Assembly: GCF_900103455.1 (NCBI RefSeq)
Contig: NZ_FNHI01000001.1
Coordinates: forward strand, 496,001-560,000
DNA length: 64,000 bases
Direction of reading: 5' to 3'
Source of the DNA: Streptomyces wuyuanensis
GTDB taxonomy: Bacteria > Actinomycetota > Actinomycetes > Streptomycetales > Streptomycetaceae
Made by a program: the position numbers and the translations under genes. The notes beneath the pieces were generated by a model that saw only the letters and a program-made list of their open reading frames with translations, was not told where the DNA came from and made no database searches. Positions 1 to 8,838 of the stretch are shown one piece after another; within the stretch, counting starts at the first letter, position 1, and every line of letters starts with the position of its first letter.

Positions 1-527
1 AAGTGCTGTCGGCGGTCGCCAGTTTCCTGGTCGTCACCTCGAACGACCCGCACAAGACGCAGTCGGCGCTGCGCTGGATGCTCGGGGGCCTGGCGGGCAC
101 CACCTGGGCGAGCGTGTGGATTCCCGTCGGGGCCGTCCTGCTCGGCACGGCGGTGCTGCTCGGCGTGTGCCGTTCGCTGAATCTGCTGCTCGCGGGGGAG
201 GAGGCGGCCGTGGCGCTGGGCCTCGACGTGCACCGGTTCCGGGGCGCGCTGTTCACCCTGGTCGCCCTGATGATCGGCACGATCGTCGCGGTGAGCGGGC
301 AGATCGGCTTCGTCGGCCTGATCATGCCGCACGTGGTGCGGCTCCTGGTGGGCGCCGACCACCGGCGCGCGCTGCCCGCCGCCGCCCTGCTCGGCGCGGC
401 CTTCCTCATCGCCGCCGATCTGGCCGCCCGTACCCTCATGAGTCCCGAGGAGATACCCGTGGGCATCCTCACAGCCCTGGTCGGCGGCCCGTTCTTCCTC
501 TGGCTGATGCGCCGGAGGACGGCATGA
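1..527 (+). CDS. FecCD-family siderophore/iron ABC transporter permease (3' part)
   Basis: This is the C-terminal part, about 174 residues, of a FecCD/BtuC-type inner-membrane permease that moves ferric siderophores, haem or cobalamin across the membrane. The reading frame is open at the left window edge, so the true start lies outside. The remaining sequence shows several hydrophobic helices and the family block GQIGFVGLIMPHVVRLLVG, followed by the usual EIPVGILTALVGGPFFLWL ending. It overlaps the ATP-binding gene by four bases (ATGA), so the two are translationally coupled. The substrate cannot be read from this sequence. A neighbouring Zur-like site leaves open a link to metal limitation, but that site faces the L32 gene. 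Confidence 0.93.
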   Translation, partial: VLSAVASFLVVTSNDPHKTQSALRWMLGGLAGTTWASVWIPVGAVLLGTAVLLGVCRSLNLLLAGEEAAVALGLDVHRFRGALFTLVALMIGTIVAVSGQIGFVGLIMPHVVRLLVGADHRRALPAAALLGAAFLIAADLAARTLMSPEEIPVGILTALVGGPFFLWLMRRRTA

Positions 528-1354
528 CGGGCACCGGAGCCGTGGGCTCGCCCGGAAGTCTGACCGTGGCGGACGTCTCGGTGGTCGTGGACGGCAGGAC
601 CCTGGTGGAGGGGGTGTCGCTGACCGCGGCCCCCGGCGAGGTCGTGGGCCTCGCGGGGCCGAACGGGGCGGGGAAGTCGACCCTGTTGCGGACGGTCTAC
701 CGTGCGCTGCGCCCCACTTCGGGGCGGGTGCTGCTGGACGGTGAGGACGTCCGGCGGATGCCGGGCAAGCGGTTGGCGCGCCGCTTGGCGGCCGTTCTGC
801 AGGAGGCTCCGGGGGACTTCGAGCTCTCGGTGTACGACGTGGTGGCCATGGGCCGTACTCCGCACAAGCGGGCGTTCGAGGGGGACTCGGCGGACGATCG
901 CGCCGTCGTCATGGGCGCGCTGGCCGAACTCGGCGCGGGCGGGCTGGCCGGTGCGCCGTTCGGCCGGTTGTCGGGCGGGGAGAAGCAGCGGGTGCTGATC
1001 GCCCGGGCCCTGGCGCAGCGTGCCGGGACGATGGTGCTGGACGAGCCGACCAACCATCTGGACCTGAGGCACCAGCTGGACGCGCTCCGCCTGGTCCGGC
1101 GGCTGGGTGTGACCGCCGTCGTCGCCCTCCACGACCTCAACCTGGCCGCGGCGTTCTGCGACCGGATCTGCGTGATGGCCGGCGGCCGCCTCGTCGCACT
1201 GGGGACGCCGCGGGAGGTCCTGACCCCCGCGCTCCTCGCCGAGGTCTACCGCGTGGAGGCCGACGTCGCCGAACACCCCCGGACCGGCGTTCCCCACGTC
1301 ACACTTCTCACCGGCTCCGAACGGCCGCACGGGCCGTGGGGGAGTCCGGCGTGA
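524..1354 (+). CDS. Siderophore/haem-type ABC transporter ATP-binding protein
   Basis: A 276-residue FepC/BtuD-like ATPase that powers the upstream permease. It has a Walker A (GPNGAGKST, about residues 44-52), a Q-loop, the LSGGEKQR signature, a Walker B ending in VLDEPTNHLD and the switch histidine in ALHDLNLAA, so all catalytic motifs are intact. The ATG start overlaps the permease stop, which fixes it. No substrate-binding-protein gene follows; it must lie upstream of the window. The transcript probably ends at the hairpin at 1361-1403. Confidence 0.95.
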   Translation: MTGTGAVGSPGSLTVADVSVVVDGRTLVEGVSLTAAPGEVVGLAGPNGAGKSTLLRTVYRALRPTSGRVLLDGEDVRRMPGKRLARRLAAVLQEAPGDFELSVYDVVAMGRTPHKRAFEGDSADDRAVVMGALAELGAGGLAGAPFGRLSGGEKQRVLIARALAQRAGTMVLDEPTNHLDLRHQLDALRLVRRLGVTAVVALHDLNLAAAFCDRICVMAGGRLVALGTPREVLTPALLAEVYRVEADVAEHPRTGVPHVTLLTGSERPHGPWGSPA

Positions 1355-1360
1355 GGTGTA

Positions 1361-1403
1361 CCGGGCCGGACGGTGCCGTGGCTGCGACCACCGCCCGGCC
1401 CGG
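1361..1403. terminator. Bidirectional hairpin between convergent ABC and L32 genes
   Basis: Two 14-base arms at 1361-1374 and 1390-1403 are complementary with one mismatch and enclose a 15-base loop. The hairpin lies between the stops of two convergent genes and there is no clear U-tract, as is usual in Streptomyces. Confidence 0.55.
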
Positions 1404-1419
1404 AGTCCGGCGGTCCCGG

Positions 1420-1590
1420 TCAGCCCTCCGGGTGCAGCAGCCCGCGCTCGTAGGCCCTGACGAGGTGCTGCGGGACGCGGTGGGCGACGCCGTCCAGCGT
1501 GACGGTCACCAGCCGGGGCGCGGCGGCCTTCCACTGGGCGCGTCGATGGCGGGTGTTGCTGCGGGACGTCTTCCGCTTGGGAACGGCCAT
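1420..1590 (-). CDS. rpmF: 50S ribosomal protein L32, zinc-independent (C-minus) paralogue
   Basis: A 56-residue protein beginning [20 protein letters not shown], the hallmark N-terminus of bacterial L32. The zinc-ribbon cysteines of ordinary L32 are absent: there is no cysteine anywhere in the protein. Such C-minus paralogues replace the zinc-binding form in the ribosome when zinc is scarce, freeing zinc. The ATG is preceded by a strong AGGAGG six bases upstream. A Zur-box-like inverted repeat lies about 55 bases upstream (1646-1664), which fits zinc-dependent repression. The product is clear. The regulation is inferred. Confidence 0.92.
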   Translation of the reverse strand: MAVPKRKTSRSNTRHRRAQWKAAAPRLVTVTLDGVAHRVPQHLVRAYERGLLHPEG

Positions 1591-1645
1591 GGCGGTCCTC
1601 CTGGACAGGGGTGACGGAGGGGAGGGGAACGGCCGCTCGCGCTAC

Positions 1646-1664
1646 ATGAAAATGGATCCCATTA
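1646..1664. promoter_or_regulatory. Putative Zur box upstream of L32 gene
   Basis: ATGAAAATGGATCCCATTA is an AT-rich imperfect inverted repeat. Its left half (TGAAAATG) matches the actinobacterial Zur half-site; the right half is weaker. The position suits a repressor site for the leftward L32 gene. Known Streptomyces C-minus ribosomal protein genes are Zur-controlled, so assignment rests on both context and sequence. Confidence 0.55.
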
Positions 1665-1707
1665 CTAAATGGGCTCCGGGAGACTCCGGCCGTGCTCCGG
1701 GGCGGGC

Positions 1708-2163
1708 TCAGCCGTCCACCGGCAGTCCGCGCGGTTCCTTGATCCGCTTCATGATGATCTGGGAATTGACCTCGGTGACACCGGAAAGCGCCGTCAGCTT
1801 CTCGATCCACAGTCGTTCGTATGCGCGAAGATCGCTCACCGCGATGCGCAGCAGGCACCCCGGGCTGCCGAAGAGCCGGTACGCCTCGACGACGTCCGGG
1901 ATGTCATGGAGGGCCGCCTCGAAGGACTCGACCACCTCGCGGTCGCGCGCCACCTCGATGGAGACCAGCACCTCGAAGCCGCGGTCGACCGCGTCCGGGT
2001 CGATCACCGCCCGGTAGCCCTGGATCACGCCGTCCTGCTCCAGCTGCCGGACGCGGCGCATGCAGGGGGACGGGGTGAGGCCGACGCGCTGCGCCAGCTC
2101 CTGGTTGCTCAGCCGGCCGTCGTCCTGAAGCTCACGCAAGATTGCCCTGTCGATATCGTCCAC
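1708..2163 (-). CDS. Lrp/AsnC-family transcriptional regulator
   Basis: A 151-residue regulator with an N-terminal winged HTH (IDRAILRELQDDGRLSNQEL) followed by a RAM/AsnC ligand-binding domain with the family element GSPGCLLRIAV near residue 100. Family members bind amino acids and form octamers on DNA. It is divergent from the asparaginase and aspartase genes, so asparagine or aspartate is the natural candidate effector. The GTG at 2163 gives the usual family N-terminus (VDDIDRA); another GTG five codons upstream is possible. Neither has a strong ribosome binding site. Confidence 0.93.
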   Translation of the reverse strand: MDDIDRAILRELQDDGRLSNQELAQRVGLTPSPCMRRVRQLEQDGVIQGYRAVIDPDAVDRGFEVLVSIEVARDREVVESFEAALHDIPDVVEAYRLFGSPGCLLRIAVSDLRAYERLWIEKLTALSGVTEVNSQIIMKRIKEPRGLPVDG

Positions 2164-2210
2164 GACGCAATTATCCACCCTCGTGTCCGCGGTTGTGGGG
2201 CTGAAGTGGC

Positions 2211-2243
2211 GATCAAATTGCGCGCTACAACTTCTATGATTGC
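2211..2243. promoter_or_regulatory. AT-rich divergent promoter/operator region, AsnC regulator / asparaginase
   Basis: A stretch markedly richer in A and T than its surroundings lies in the divergent spacer, with repeated ATTGCG-like elements (around 2217 and 2238). This is where the two promoters and an AsnC-type operator would be expected. I cannot define exact -35/-10 boxes. Confidence 0.35.
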
Positions 2244-2380
2244 GGCGACTGCTCCGGCCACCCCCCGGAGTCAGCCATGGGGCGCTGCCCGGCCGGAGCC
2301 ATGAGCGAGGCCGGGCCGCGTGCCCCGTCGGACCAGCCGCCTCACTGCGGCACGACACGGCACGAAGGAGGAGCGGGACC

Positions 2381-3403
2381 GTGGGACGCATCGTCGTCAT
2401 CAGCACCGGAGGGACCATAGCCAGCCGCTGGCAGGGTTCCGGTTTCGCCGCCGACGCGAACGGCGGCGAGGTCATGGCCACCGCCCCGCTGCCGGAGGGG
2501 GTCAGTGTCGAGATCGTCGACCTCTTCAGCGTGAACAGCCCCCGGCTCACCACCCGCCACCAGCTGACCCTGCTCCGCACGGTCCACGAGGTGCTCGCGG
2601 ACCCCGGCGTCGACGGCATCGTCGTCACCCACGGCACGGACACCCTCGAGGAGTCCGCCTTCCTCGTCGACCTCCACCACGACGACCCGCGCCCGGTGGT
2701 CTTCACCGGCGCGCAGCTCCCGCTCGGGGCGACGGACGGCGACGGGCCCGGCAACCTCCACGACGCGCTGCTGACCGCCGCGACGACCCGCGGACTGGGC
2801 GTCGTGATCGCCTTCGACGGGAAGGTCCATCCGGCCCGCGGCACGGTCAAGACACAGACCCTCGCGCCCGACGCATTCGCCGACCCTTCCGGCGCCCGCC
2901 TGGGGAACATCGGCTTCGGCCGGGTCTCCGTCCTGCGCCGGACGCTGCGCTCCGCCGCGCTTCCGCTGCCCGCCGCACCGGAGACGGCTCCCCGCGTCGA
3001 CATGATCATGCATCACTGCGACGCCGACGCCCTGCTGTTCAACGCCGCGCTGGACGCCGGGGCGCAGGGCGTCGTCCTGGTGGCGACCGGTGCCGGGAAC
3101 GCGACCCCGGAGATCGCCGAGGCGGTCGCCGCCGCCGCCTCCCGCGGTGTGCTCGTCGCCCTGACCACGCGGGTCCAGGCCGGCCCGGTCACCGAGATCT
3201 ACACGCACGGCGGCGCCGTCGACCTCGTGGCAGCGGGCGCCGTGCCGACCGGAACGCTCCGCGCCGGGCAGGCCCGGATCGCGGTGCTGAGCGCGCTGCT
3301 CGCCACCACCGACCCGCGGGAGCGGGACAGGGTGCTGCGTCACGTACTCGGCGAAGCGGCGGCCGGCATCGAGGCCAGGCCGGCGGACCTGGCCCGGGTC
3401 TAG
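2381..3403 (+). CDS. L-asparaginase
   Basis: A 340-residue type I/II asparaginase that hydrolyses L-asparagine to aspartate and ammonia. Both catalytic threonine motifs are present: ISTGGTIAS near residue 8 and VVTHGTDTLEESAF near residue 83. No signal peptide is seen, so a cytoplasmic location is likely. The GTG start at 2381 follows GAAGGAGGA at the right spacing; the upstream frame has no comparable site. Aspartase follows 130 bases downstream, giving a two-step route Asn to Asp to fumarate. The divergent AsnC-type gene is the likely regulator. Confidence 0.93.
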   Translation: MGRIVVISTGGTIASRWQGSGFAADANGGEVMATAPLPEGVSVEIVDLFSVNSPRLTTRHQLTLLRTVHEVLADPGVDGIVVTHGTDTLEESAFLVDLHHDDPRPVVFTGAQLPLGATDGDGPGNLHDALLTAATTRGLGVVIAFDGKVHPARGTVKTQTLAPDAFADPSGARLGNIGFGRVSVLRRTLRSAALPLPAAPETAPRVDMIMHHCDADALLFNAALDAGAQGVVLVATGAGNATPEIAEAVAAAASRGVLVALTTRVQAGPVTEIYTHGGAVDLVAAGAVPTGTLRAGQARIAVLSALLATTDPRERDRVLRHVLGEAAAGIEARPADLARV

Positions 3404-3533
3404 TGACGCGTCAGGCGACGTTCGCCGGGCAGACCCTGCCTGACGCGGCACCAGGCACCGTCCGAGGACCCCGCCCCGGCGCCCGCCGCCCATCACCTCC
3501 GCGCAGCCATCCGACACGAAAGTCCACAGCGCC

Positions 3534-5006
3534 ATGACCACGCACGTCCAGGCCCACTCCGGCGAATCGCACGACGGGGATCCCGGCGCGTTCCGCCGCG
3601 AGCACGATCTGCTCGGCGACCGCGACGTCCCCGAGGACGCCTACTACGGCATCCACACCCTTCGGGCCGTCGAGAACTTCCCCATCACCGGCACCGCCGT
3701 CTCGGCCTACCCCGACCTCGTGACCGCCCTCGCCTCCGTGAAGCAGGCCGCGGCACTCGCCAACCGTGAACTCGGGCTCCTGGACGCCGTGAAGGCGGAC
3801 GCGATCGTCGCCGCCTGCGAGGAGATACGGGCCGGGAAGCTCCACCGTGAGTTCGTCGTCGACGTGATCCAGGGCGGCGCCGGCACCTCCACCAACATGA
3901 ACGCCAACGAGGTCGTCGCCAACCGGGCCCTGGAACTCCTCGGCCACCGCAAGGGCGAGTACACCCGGCTGCACCCGCTGGAGGACGTCAACGCGGGTCA
4001 GAGCACCAACGACGTCTACCCCACCGCCGTGAAGATCGCCCTCGACCTCGCGGCCCAGCGGCTGCTGGACGCCATGGAGGTGCTGCGCGCGGCCTTCGCG
4101 GCGAAGGCGGAGGAGTTCGCGGACGTCCTCAAGATGGGCCGTACGCAGCTCCAGGACGCGGTCCCCATGACCCTGGGCCAGGAGTTCGCGACGTACGCCG
4201 TCATGCTCGGCGAGGACCACAAGCGCCTCACCGAGGCCCGTGAGCTCATCCGGGAGATCAACCTCGGCGGTACGGCGATCGGCACCGGGCTCAACGCCCA
4301 CCCCCGGTACGCGGCGCTCGCCACCCGGAACCTGCGGGCCGTCACCGGCCTGCCGCTGACCGTCGCCGAGGACCTCGTCGAGGCTACCCAGGACGCCGGC
4401 GCGTTCGTCCAGCTGTCCGGCGTCCTCAAGCGGATCGCCGTCAAACTCTCCAAGACCTGCAACGATCTGCGGCTGCTCTCCTGCGGGCCGCGTGCCGGCT
4501 TCGCCGAGATCAACCTGCCGCCGGTACAGGCCGGTTCGAGCATCATGCCCGGCAAGGTGAACCCCGTCGTCCCCGAGGTCGTCAACCAGATCGCCTTCGA
4601 GGTCATCGGCAACGACATGGCCGTCACCATGGCCGCCGAGGCGGGACAGCTCCAGCTGAACGCCTTCGAACCGGTGATCGCCCACAGCCTGCTCAAGAGC
4701 CTGACCCATCTGCGCGCCGGGTGTCTCACACTCGCCGAGCGCTGTGTCACCGGCATCACCGCCAACCGCGACCACCTCGCGGCCCTCGTCACCCGCTCCA
4801 TCGGCCTGGCGACCGCGCTCAACCCGCACATCGGCTACGAACATGCCACCGCCGTCGCCCGGGAGGCGCTGAGCACCGGGGCCGGCGTGCACGAACTCGT
4901 CCTCGCCAAGGGACTGCTGACGGAAGAACAGCTCCGGCGCATCCTGCTCCCGGACAACCTGGCGCGGCCGCACGGCCGTCAGCCGGTCCGGGACGCCAGC
5001 TCCTGA
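3534..5006 (+). CDS. aspA: Aspartate ammonia-lyase (aspartase)
   Basis: A 490-residue fumarase/aspartase-superfamily enzyme converting aspartate to fumarate plus ammonia. It carries the superfamily signature GSSIMPGKVNPV around residues 338-349, GTSTNMNANEV near residue 118 and QSTNDVYPTA near residue 150. The length suits AspA. It has an N-terminal extension of about 25 residues and a short polar tail (RPHGRQPVRDASS). Its last 28 bases overlap the end of the convergent MmyB-like pseudogene. Fumarase class II is the closest alternative, but pairing with asparaginase and an AsnC regulator favours aspartase. Confidence 0.93.
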   Translation: MTTHVQAHSGESHDGDPGAFRREHDLLGDRDVPEDAYYGIHTLRAVENFPITGTAVSAYPDLVTALASVKQAAALANRELGLLDAVKADAIVAACEEIRAGKLHREFVVDVIQGGAGTSTNMNANEVVANRALELLGHRKGEYTRLHPLEDVNAGQSTNDVYPTAVKIALDLAAQRLLDAMEVLRAAFAAKAEEFADVLKMGRTQLQDAVPMTLGQEFATYAVMLGEDHKRLTEARELIREINLGGTAIGTGLNAHPRYAALATRNLRAVTGLPLTVAEDLVEATQDAGAFVQLSGVLKRIAVKLSKTCNDLRLLSCGPRAGFAEINLPPVQAGSSIMPGKVNPVVPEVVNQIAFEVIGNDMAVTMAAEAGQLQLNAFEPVIAHSLLKSLTHLRAGCLTLAERCVTGITANRDHLAALVTRSIGLATALNPHIGYEHATAVAREALSTGAGVHELVLAKGLLTEEQLRRILLPDNLARPHGRQPVRDASS

Positions 5007-6078
5007 AGCCGCTCCAGGCGGGCCCGTGACTCCTCGTCGGCGGGACGTACGTGACCATCCGGGGACCGGTGTCCGGGCCCAGCCACAGATCCGTGTGGTC
5101 GAGCGTCAGCAGGCCGACTCGGGCGTCGCGGATCTGCTTGCGTTTGCTGCGCGCGGACACCACCTCGTGGCGGTCCCACGCTTCGCGGAACTCGGGGGAC
5201 GCCGACGGCAGCCGCGTCAGCACCACCTTCCACGCCGGCTCGGCCAGGTGCCCGGCCATGGAGGCGCGGAACTTCGCGGCCATGGTCCGGGCGGTCTCCT
5301 CCAGGTCCACGGCGGAGGCGCGCCACTGCTCGTTCGTGTAGATGAGCGGCATGCAGTTGCGGTCCTCCCGCGGCACGTCGTCCAGATCGCACAGCAGCCG
5401 GCCGTAGGTGCGGTTGAACGCGCAGATGTCGTACCGGCTGTTCCGGATGCAGGCCGGGTACGGCTCCAGCTGCTCCGGCGTTCCGCGCAGCGCGGGCGTG
5501 AGGGACGGGCGCGGTGTGCGCGGCGACGGATCGACCGCGCCGGCGGGGTTGAGCAGGTGCGTCCGCTCGCTCGTGTCGAGCAGCAGTGTGCGGGCGAGGG
5601 CGTCGAGCACCTGTACCGAGACCTGGATGTCCCGGGCCTGCTCCGGCAAGGAGTACCCGGTGACGCCCACGGCCGAGAGCTGGGCGACCTCCTCGCGGCG
5701 CAGCCCGGGCGTCCTCCTGCGGCGGCCCCGCTCCAGAGCGACCCGCTCCGGGCTGATGCGCTCGCGCCGGCTGCGCACGAACGCGGCCAGTTCGTGCCGC
5801 CGGAGCTCGGACTCACCCGCGGCGGCGGCCCGCTCGGCCGCTGCGGCCGTACGCCCACCGGCGCCACCCGCAGGGGCCGTGCCCTCACCGGTGGCACGCG
5901 CTGCGGCCGTACGCTCACCGGCCGGTGATGCCGTCCCGCGCACGGCCCCGGCCGGGGCGCGGCTGGCTCCCCGGGACCCGGTGCCGGGGGTACGGGGACG
6001 CTGCGGGGGACGGGCCGGTCCCGCTGCGGCACGCGCGTCGTGACCGCGGGGTCGTCCAGGGGCGGGCTTCGCCCTCAT
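4979..6078 (-). pseudogene. MmyB-type HTH regulator, frameshifted and degenerate
   Basis: The reading frame encodes an XRE-type HTH (ELRRHELAAFVRSRRERISP) followed by the MmyB-like ligand-binding domain (PACIRNSRYDICAFNRTYGR, DLDDVPREDRNCMPL). Near 5040-5045 the family ending jumps frame: MVTYVP is in one frame and ADEESRARLERLQELA in another, consistent with loss of one base. The next in-frame stop is at 4979, inside aspA. The normally conserved WYTWLEQGRD segment reads GYSLPEQARD, suggesting relaxed selection. About 95 low-complexity residues precede the HTH from the ATG at 6078 and include a 22-base repeat (5840 and 5900). A sequencing error alone would not explain the extra substitutions. 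Confidence 0.7.
5840..5923. repeat. Short direct repeat in the 5' low-complexity part of the pseudogene
   Basis: Two copies of about 22 bases (GCTGCGGCCGTACGC followed by C/T-CACCGGC) begin at 5840 and 5900, exactly 60 bases apart. This suggests a local duplication that built the low-complexity N-terminal coding region. Confidence 0.55.
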
Positions 6079-6221
6079 CGCGCTGACCGTACTGCTCAGC
6101 CTCCGGCTGCCCAAGGCGGTCGGACAGACCGGGGCACCGGCGGGCGGAGGAGCCTGTCACGGCCGGGGCTTGGGCCAGGGGCCGCGGGGGCGGTGCCGGG
6201 ACCCGAGGCCCCGGGCCCGGG

Positions 6222-6914
6222 TCAGTCGCCTCGCCAGATGTTGTCGAAAGCGGCCTGCTCGACGGCCCGCCGCTGCCGGATGGCCTCCAGCTGTGTCAGG
6301 GCGTCGAGTACGGCCGCGAGCACGGTGTCCACGTCGTCGGACACGCCCGGGGAGTCGGCGCCGGGACCATCCCGGACGTCCCCGTTCCCGCCCTCGCCCG
6401 CGGCTTCCTGGCCCGTACCGTCCTGCTCGTCGGCAGCGTCGGCAGCGCCGGCGGCGTCGCCGCGGATCCCGAGGGCCGACGCGAGGGCGGCCAGGACCGG
6501 CTCGTCCGAGGCGAGGCGTTCCGCCGCCGCGCGACGGACCGGCGAATCGGCCGGTGCGTCGCGGCCGGTGCGGAAGGACAGCCCGCGGCGGCGTTTCCGG
6601 CCGAACAGGCCCTCCGACTCGAGCTCGGCCAGATACGCCGCCGAAAGGCCGCGGCCCCTGCGCCAGAGCCAGTCGCCGACGAGCTCGTACGGCGTCTCGC
6701 GGACGAGCGACGACACGGCCTGGTCCAGCAGCGGGTCGCCGGTGGCAGGGCCGGGACGGGGCACGATGCGGTCGCCGTCGAGGGCCAGGGCCTCCGCGGC
6801 GAGCAGGTCGACGGCCTCCGCTCCCGCGAGCGCCAGCGACAGATCGCCCTGCTCGACGGGGCGGCTCGGCGCCGCGTCGAGCGCGATGATCATCAGGTCC
6901 CGTGCAGTGGTCAT
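6222..6914 (-). CDS. GPP34-family phosphoprotein (GOLPH3-like)
   Basis: A 230-residue protein of the GPP34 family, the bacterial relatives of Golgi phosphoprotein 3, which bind phosphoinositides in eukaryotes. It opens with the family pattern TARDLMIIALDAAPSRPVEQGDLSLALAGAEAVDLL (split here at the conserved GDLSLALAGAE core), then a WLWRRGRGLSAAYLAELESEGLF helix block and a C-terminal helical part. An acidic, glycine-rich insert lies around residues 150-195. It is a single gene flanked by unrelated genes. Family membership is clear; its role in Streptomyces is unknown. Confidence 0.88.
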   Translation of the reverse strand: MTTARDLMIIALDAAPSRPVEQGDLSLALAGAEAVDLLAAEALALDGDRIVPRPGPATGDPLLDQAVSSLVRETPYELVGDWLWRRGRGLSAAYLAELESEGLFGRKRRRGLSFRTGRDAPADSPVRRAAAERLASDEPVLAALASALGIRGDAAGAADAADEQDGTGQEAAGEGGNGDVRDGPGADSPGVSDDVDTVLAAVLDALTQLEAIRQRRAVEQAAFDNIWRGD

Positions 6915-7041
6915 GGATCACGTCCGCCTCGAGAGGATGCCGGGTGGCCGGCCGGGCCGGTGCCGTCGCCACCGGTGGGCGACGGGCGGTCGGCCGATCC
7001 CCGGGGGTGGCTGGGTCGGCGCATCTCCGAGCTGCGGCCGG

Positions 7042-8067
7042 TCAGCCGGTGGTCAGCACCATGCGGAAGCGGGCGCTGCCGGACAGCATCTTCTCGTACG
7101 CCTCGTCCGCCCGGTCCAGCGGCAGCGTCTCGATCGTCGGGCGGATCCCGTGCAGGGCGCTGAACTCCATCGTGTCCTGCACGTCCTGGGCCGTGCCGGA
7201 CGGGTGGCCGCGGACGACCCGGCCGCTCATCAGCAGCTGGACCGGATTGATCCCCAGAGGTTCGGGATCGGCACCGATGACCACCAGTTCGCCGCGCGGC
7301 GCCAGTCCGTCGACGGTGGCAGTGATGGCCGCGGAGTTGGAGGCAGTGGCGAGGACGGCCTTGGCGCCTCCGAGGGACTGCAGGGCCTCGGCCACGGTCG
7401 TGCCCGCCGTGCTGTCGATGTAGTGGTGGGCGCCGAGCTGCTTGGAGAGGTCGGCCTTGTCGGCGCCGCGGGCGATGGCCACCGTCTCGAAGCCCATCGC
7501 GACCGCGTACCTCACCGCGAGGTGGCCGAGACCGCCGATGCCGAGCACGGCGACCAGGTCTCCCGACCGGGCGGAACTGCGCCGCAGCCCGTTGTACGTG
7601 GTCACTCCCGCGCAGGCCATCGGCCCCGCGTCGGCCGCCGTCAGCGAGTCCGGGATCCGGGCCAGGGCGTCGACCGGTGCGATCACGTACTCCGCGAACC
7701 CTCCGTCGTATGCCCAGCCGGGCACCTTGAGGTTCTCGCACACGATGAAGTCGCCCTGCCGGCAAGGGGTGCAGTGGCCGCAGCTGCCGCCGAACCAGCC
7801 GACGGCAACCCGGTCGCCGGCCTGCCAGCCCCACTCCTCGATGCCCTCTCCCAGCGCGTCGACGCGGCCGGCGATCTCATGGCCGGGCACTTCCGGGAAC
7901 GTGACGCCGGGCAACGCGGCCGACACGAAGAAGGCGTCACTGTGGCAGACGCCGCAGGCTTCCACGGCGATCCGCACATGACGAGGGGCCGGCTGCGGCA
8001 CCTCACGCTCGACGATTTCGAACGGACCGCCGGCGGCGGCGACCTGCGCGACTCGATACGTACTCAT
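7042..8067 (-). CDS. Zinc-dependent alcohol dehydrogenase
   Basis: A 341-residue MDR-family alcohol dehydrogenase. It has the catalytic zinc site (CGVCHSD and PGHEIAGRV), the four-cysteine structural zinc loop (CGHCTPCRQGDFIVC) and a Rossmann motif GIGGLGHLA. These point to NAD(P)H-dependent alcohol/aldehyde interconversion in the cytoplasm. The closest named groups are the AdhA/YahK-like dehydrogenases. The ATG at 8067 is preceded by GGGAGA and opens with the usual MSTYRV. It stands alone; substrate unknown. Confidence 0.93.
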   Translation of the reverse strand: MSTYRVAQVAAAGGPFEIVEREVPQPAPRHVRIAVEACGVCHSDAFFVSAALPGVTFPEVPGHEIAGRVDALGEGIEEWGWQAGDRVAVGWFGGSCGHCTPCRQGDFIVCENLKVPGWAYDGGFAEYVIAPVDALARIPDSLTAADAGPMACAGVTTYNGLRRSSARSGDLVAVLGIGGLGHLAVRYAVAMGFETVAIARGADKADLSKQLGAHHYIDSTAGTTVAEALQSLGGAKAVLATASNSAAITATVDGLAPRGELVVIGADPEPLGINPVQLLMSGRVVRGHPSGTAQDVQDTMEFSALHGIRPTIETLPLDRADEAYEKMLSGSARFRMVLTTG

Positions 8068-8270
8068 CCGGATCTCTCCCAGGACAGGCTCGGACGGCCC
8101 CCGCAATCCAGCACACCAGTTCTGGCCCGATCCCGCGCGCCGAGCCGGGGCGGGGACCGGGGGCCGGGCCTCCGCGGGCACTCGGGTCGCTCCGGTCGCC
8201 CGGCTTGCCTCCCGCCCGGCACCCACGAGGCCGCCCGGTCGCCCGTGGTCTCTCCGGTCACCCGGGCCGC

Positions 8271-8657
8271 TCAGGGCTCTCCGGTCTCCGCGGCCGACCG
8301 CGCCCGCCGGTGCTCGCTCGCCGGCGGTGCCGTCAGATGGTCGAGGGTGCAGGTGAGGACGAGCAACCGCTCAAGGAAGGAGGGCCGGCGGTCGAGGTGG
8401 AGCCGGGTGCCGGTCTCGCCGGCGCGCCGGTGGATCATCAGCAGGGCGGACAGACCCATGGAGTCGCAGAGCGTCAGCCGGCCGAAGTCGAGGTGGAGAT
8501 CGGTGGGCGCGGGCCGCCGGGCGAGAAGACGCTCCGCGCCGCTCGTCAGTTCACCGGCCGACTGGTGGTCCAGCGCACCCGACACGAGGAGCCGGAAGGT
8601 CCGCGGACCGGTCGCCCTGGCGGTGAGGGCGAAAGGGAGTTGGGGGAGGGAGGTCAT
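8271..8657 (-). CDS. STAS-domain anti-anti-sigma factor
   Basis: A 128-residue SpoIIAA/RsbV-like protein. The key block is TLCDSMGLSALL near residue 65, where the serine is the phosphorylation site used in partner switching: the unphosphorylated form sequesters a HATPase anti-sigma kinase. The ATG at 8657 has GGGAGG upstream. A kinase-type gene of the same system lies immediately upstream on the same strand (8893-9333), separated by a 17-base tandem repeat. Confidence 0.88.
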   Translation of the reverse strand: MTSLPQLPFALTARATGPRTFRLLVSGALDHQSAGELTSGAERLLARRPAPTDLHLDFGRLTLCDSMGLSALLMIHRRAGETGTRLHLDRRPSFLERLLVLTCTLDHLTAPPASEHRRARSAAETGEP

Positions 8658-8838
8658 GCGGTGGCTTTCCGGGGCCTTGGCGCGGTCAGGAGGACTTCTC
8701 GAAGGTGTCGGCGTCGTCGGGGCCGCACCGGGCGGTCGGTGCGGCCATGGGGCGAGTACCCGCGCGGACATGCTTCTCGGCTCAGCGTTCCGTAGCGGGG
8801 CTTTCCCGTGCAACCGCCGTCATACGTCGTACATCAGG

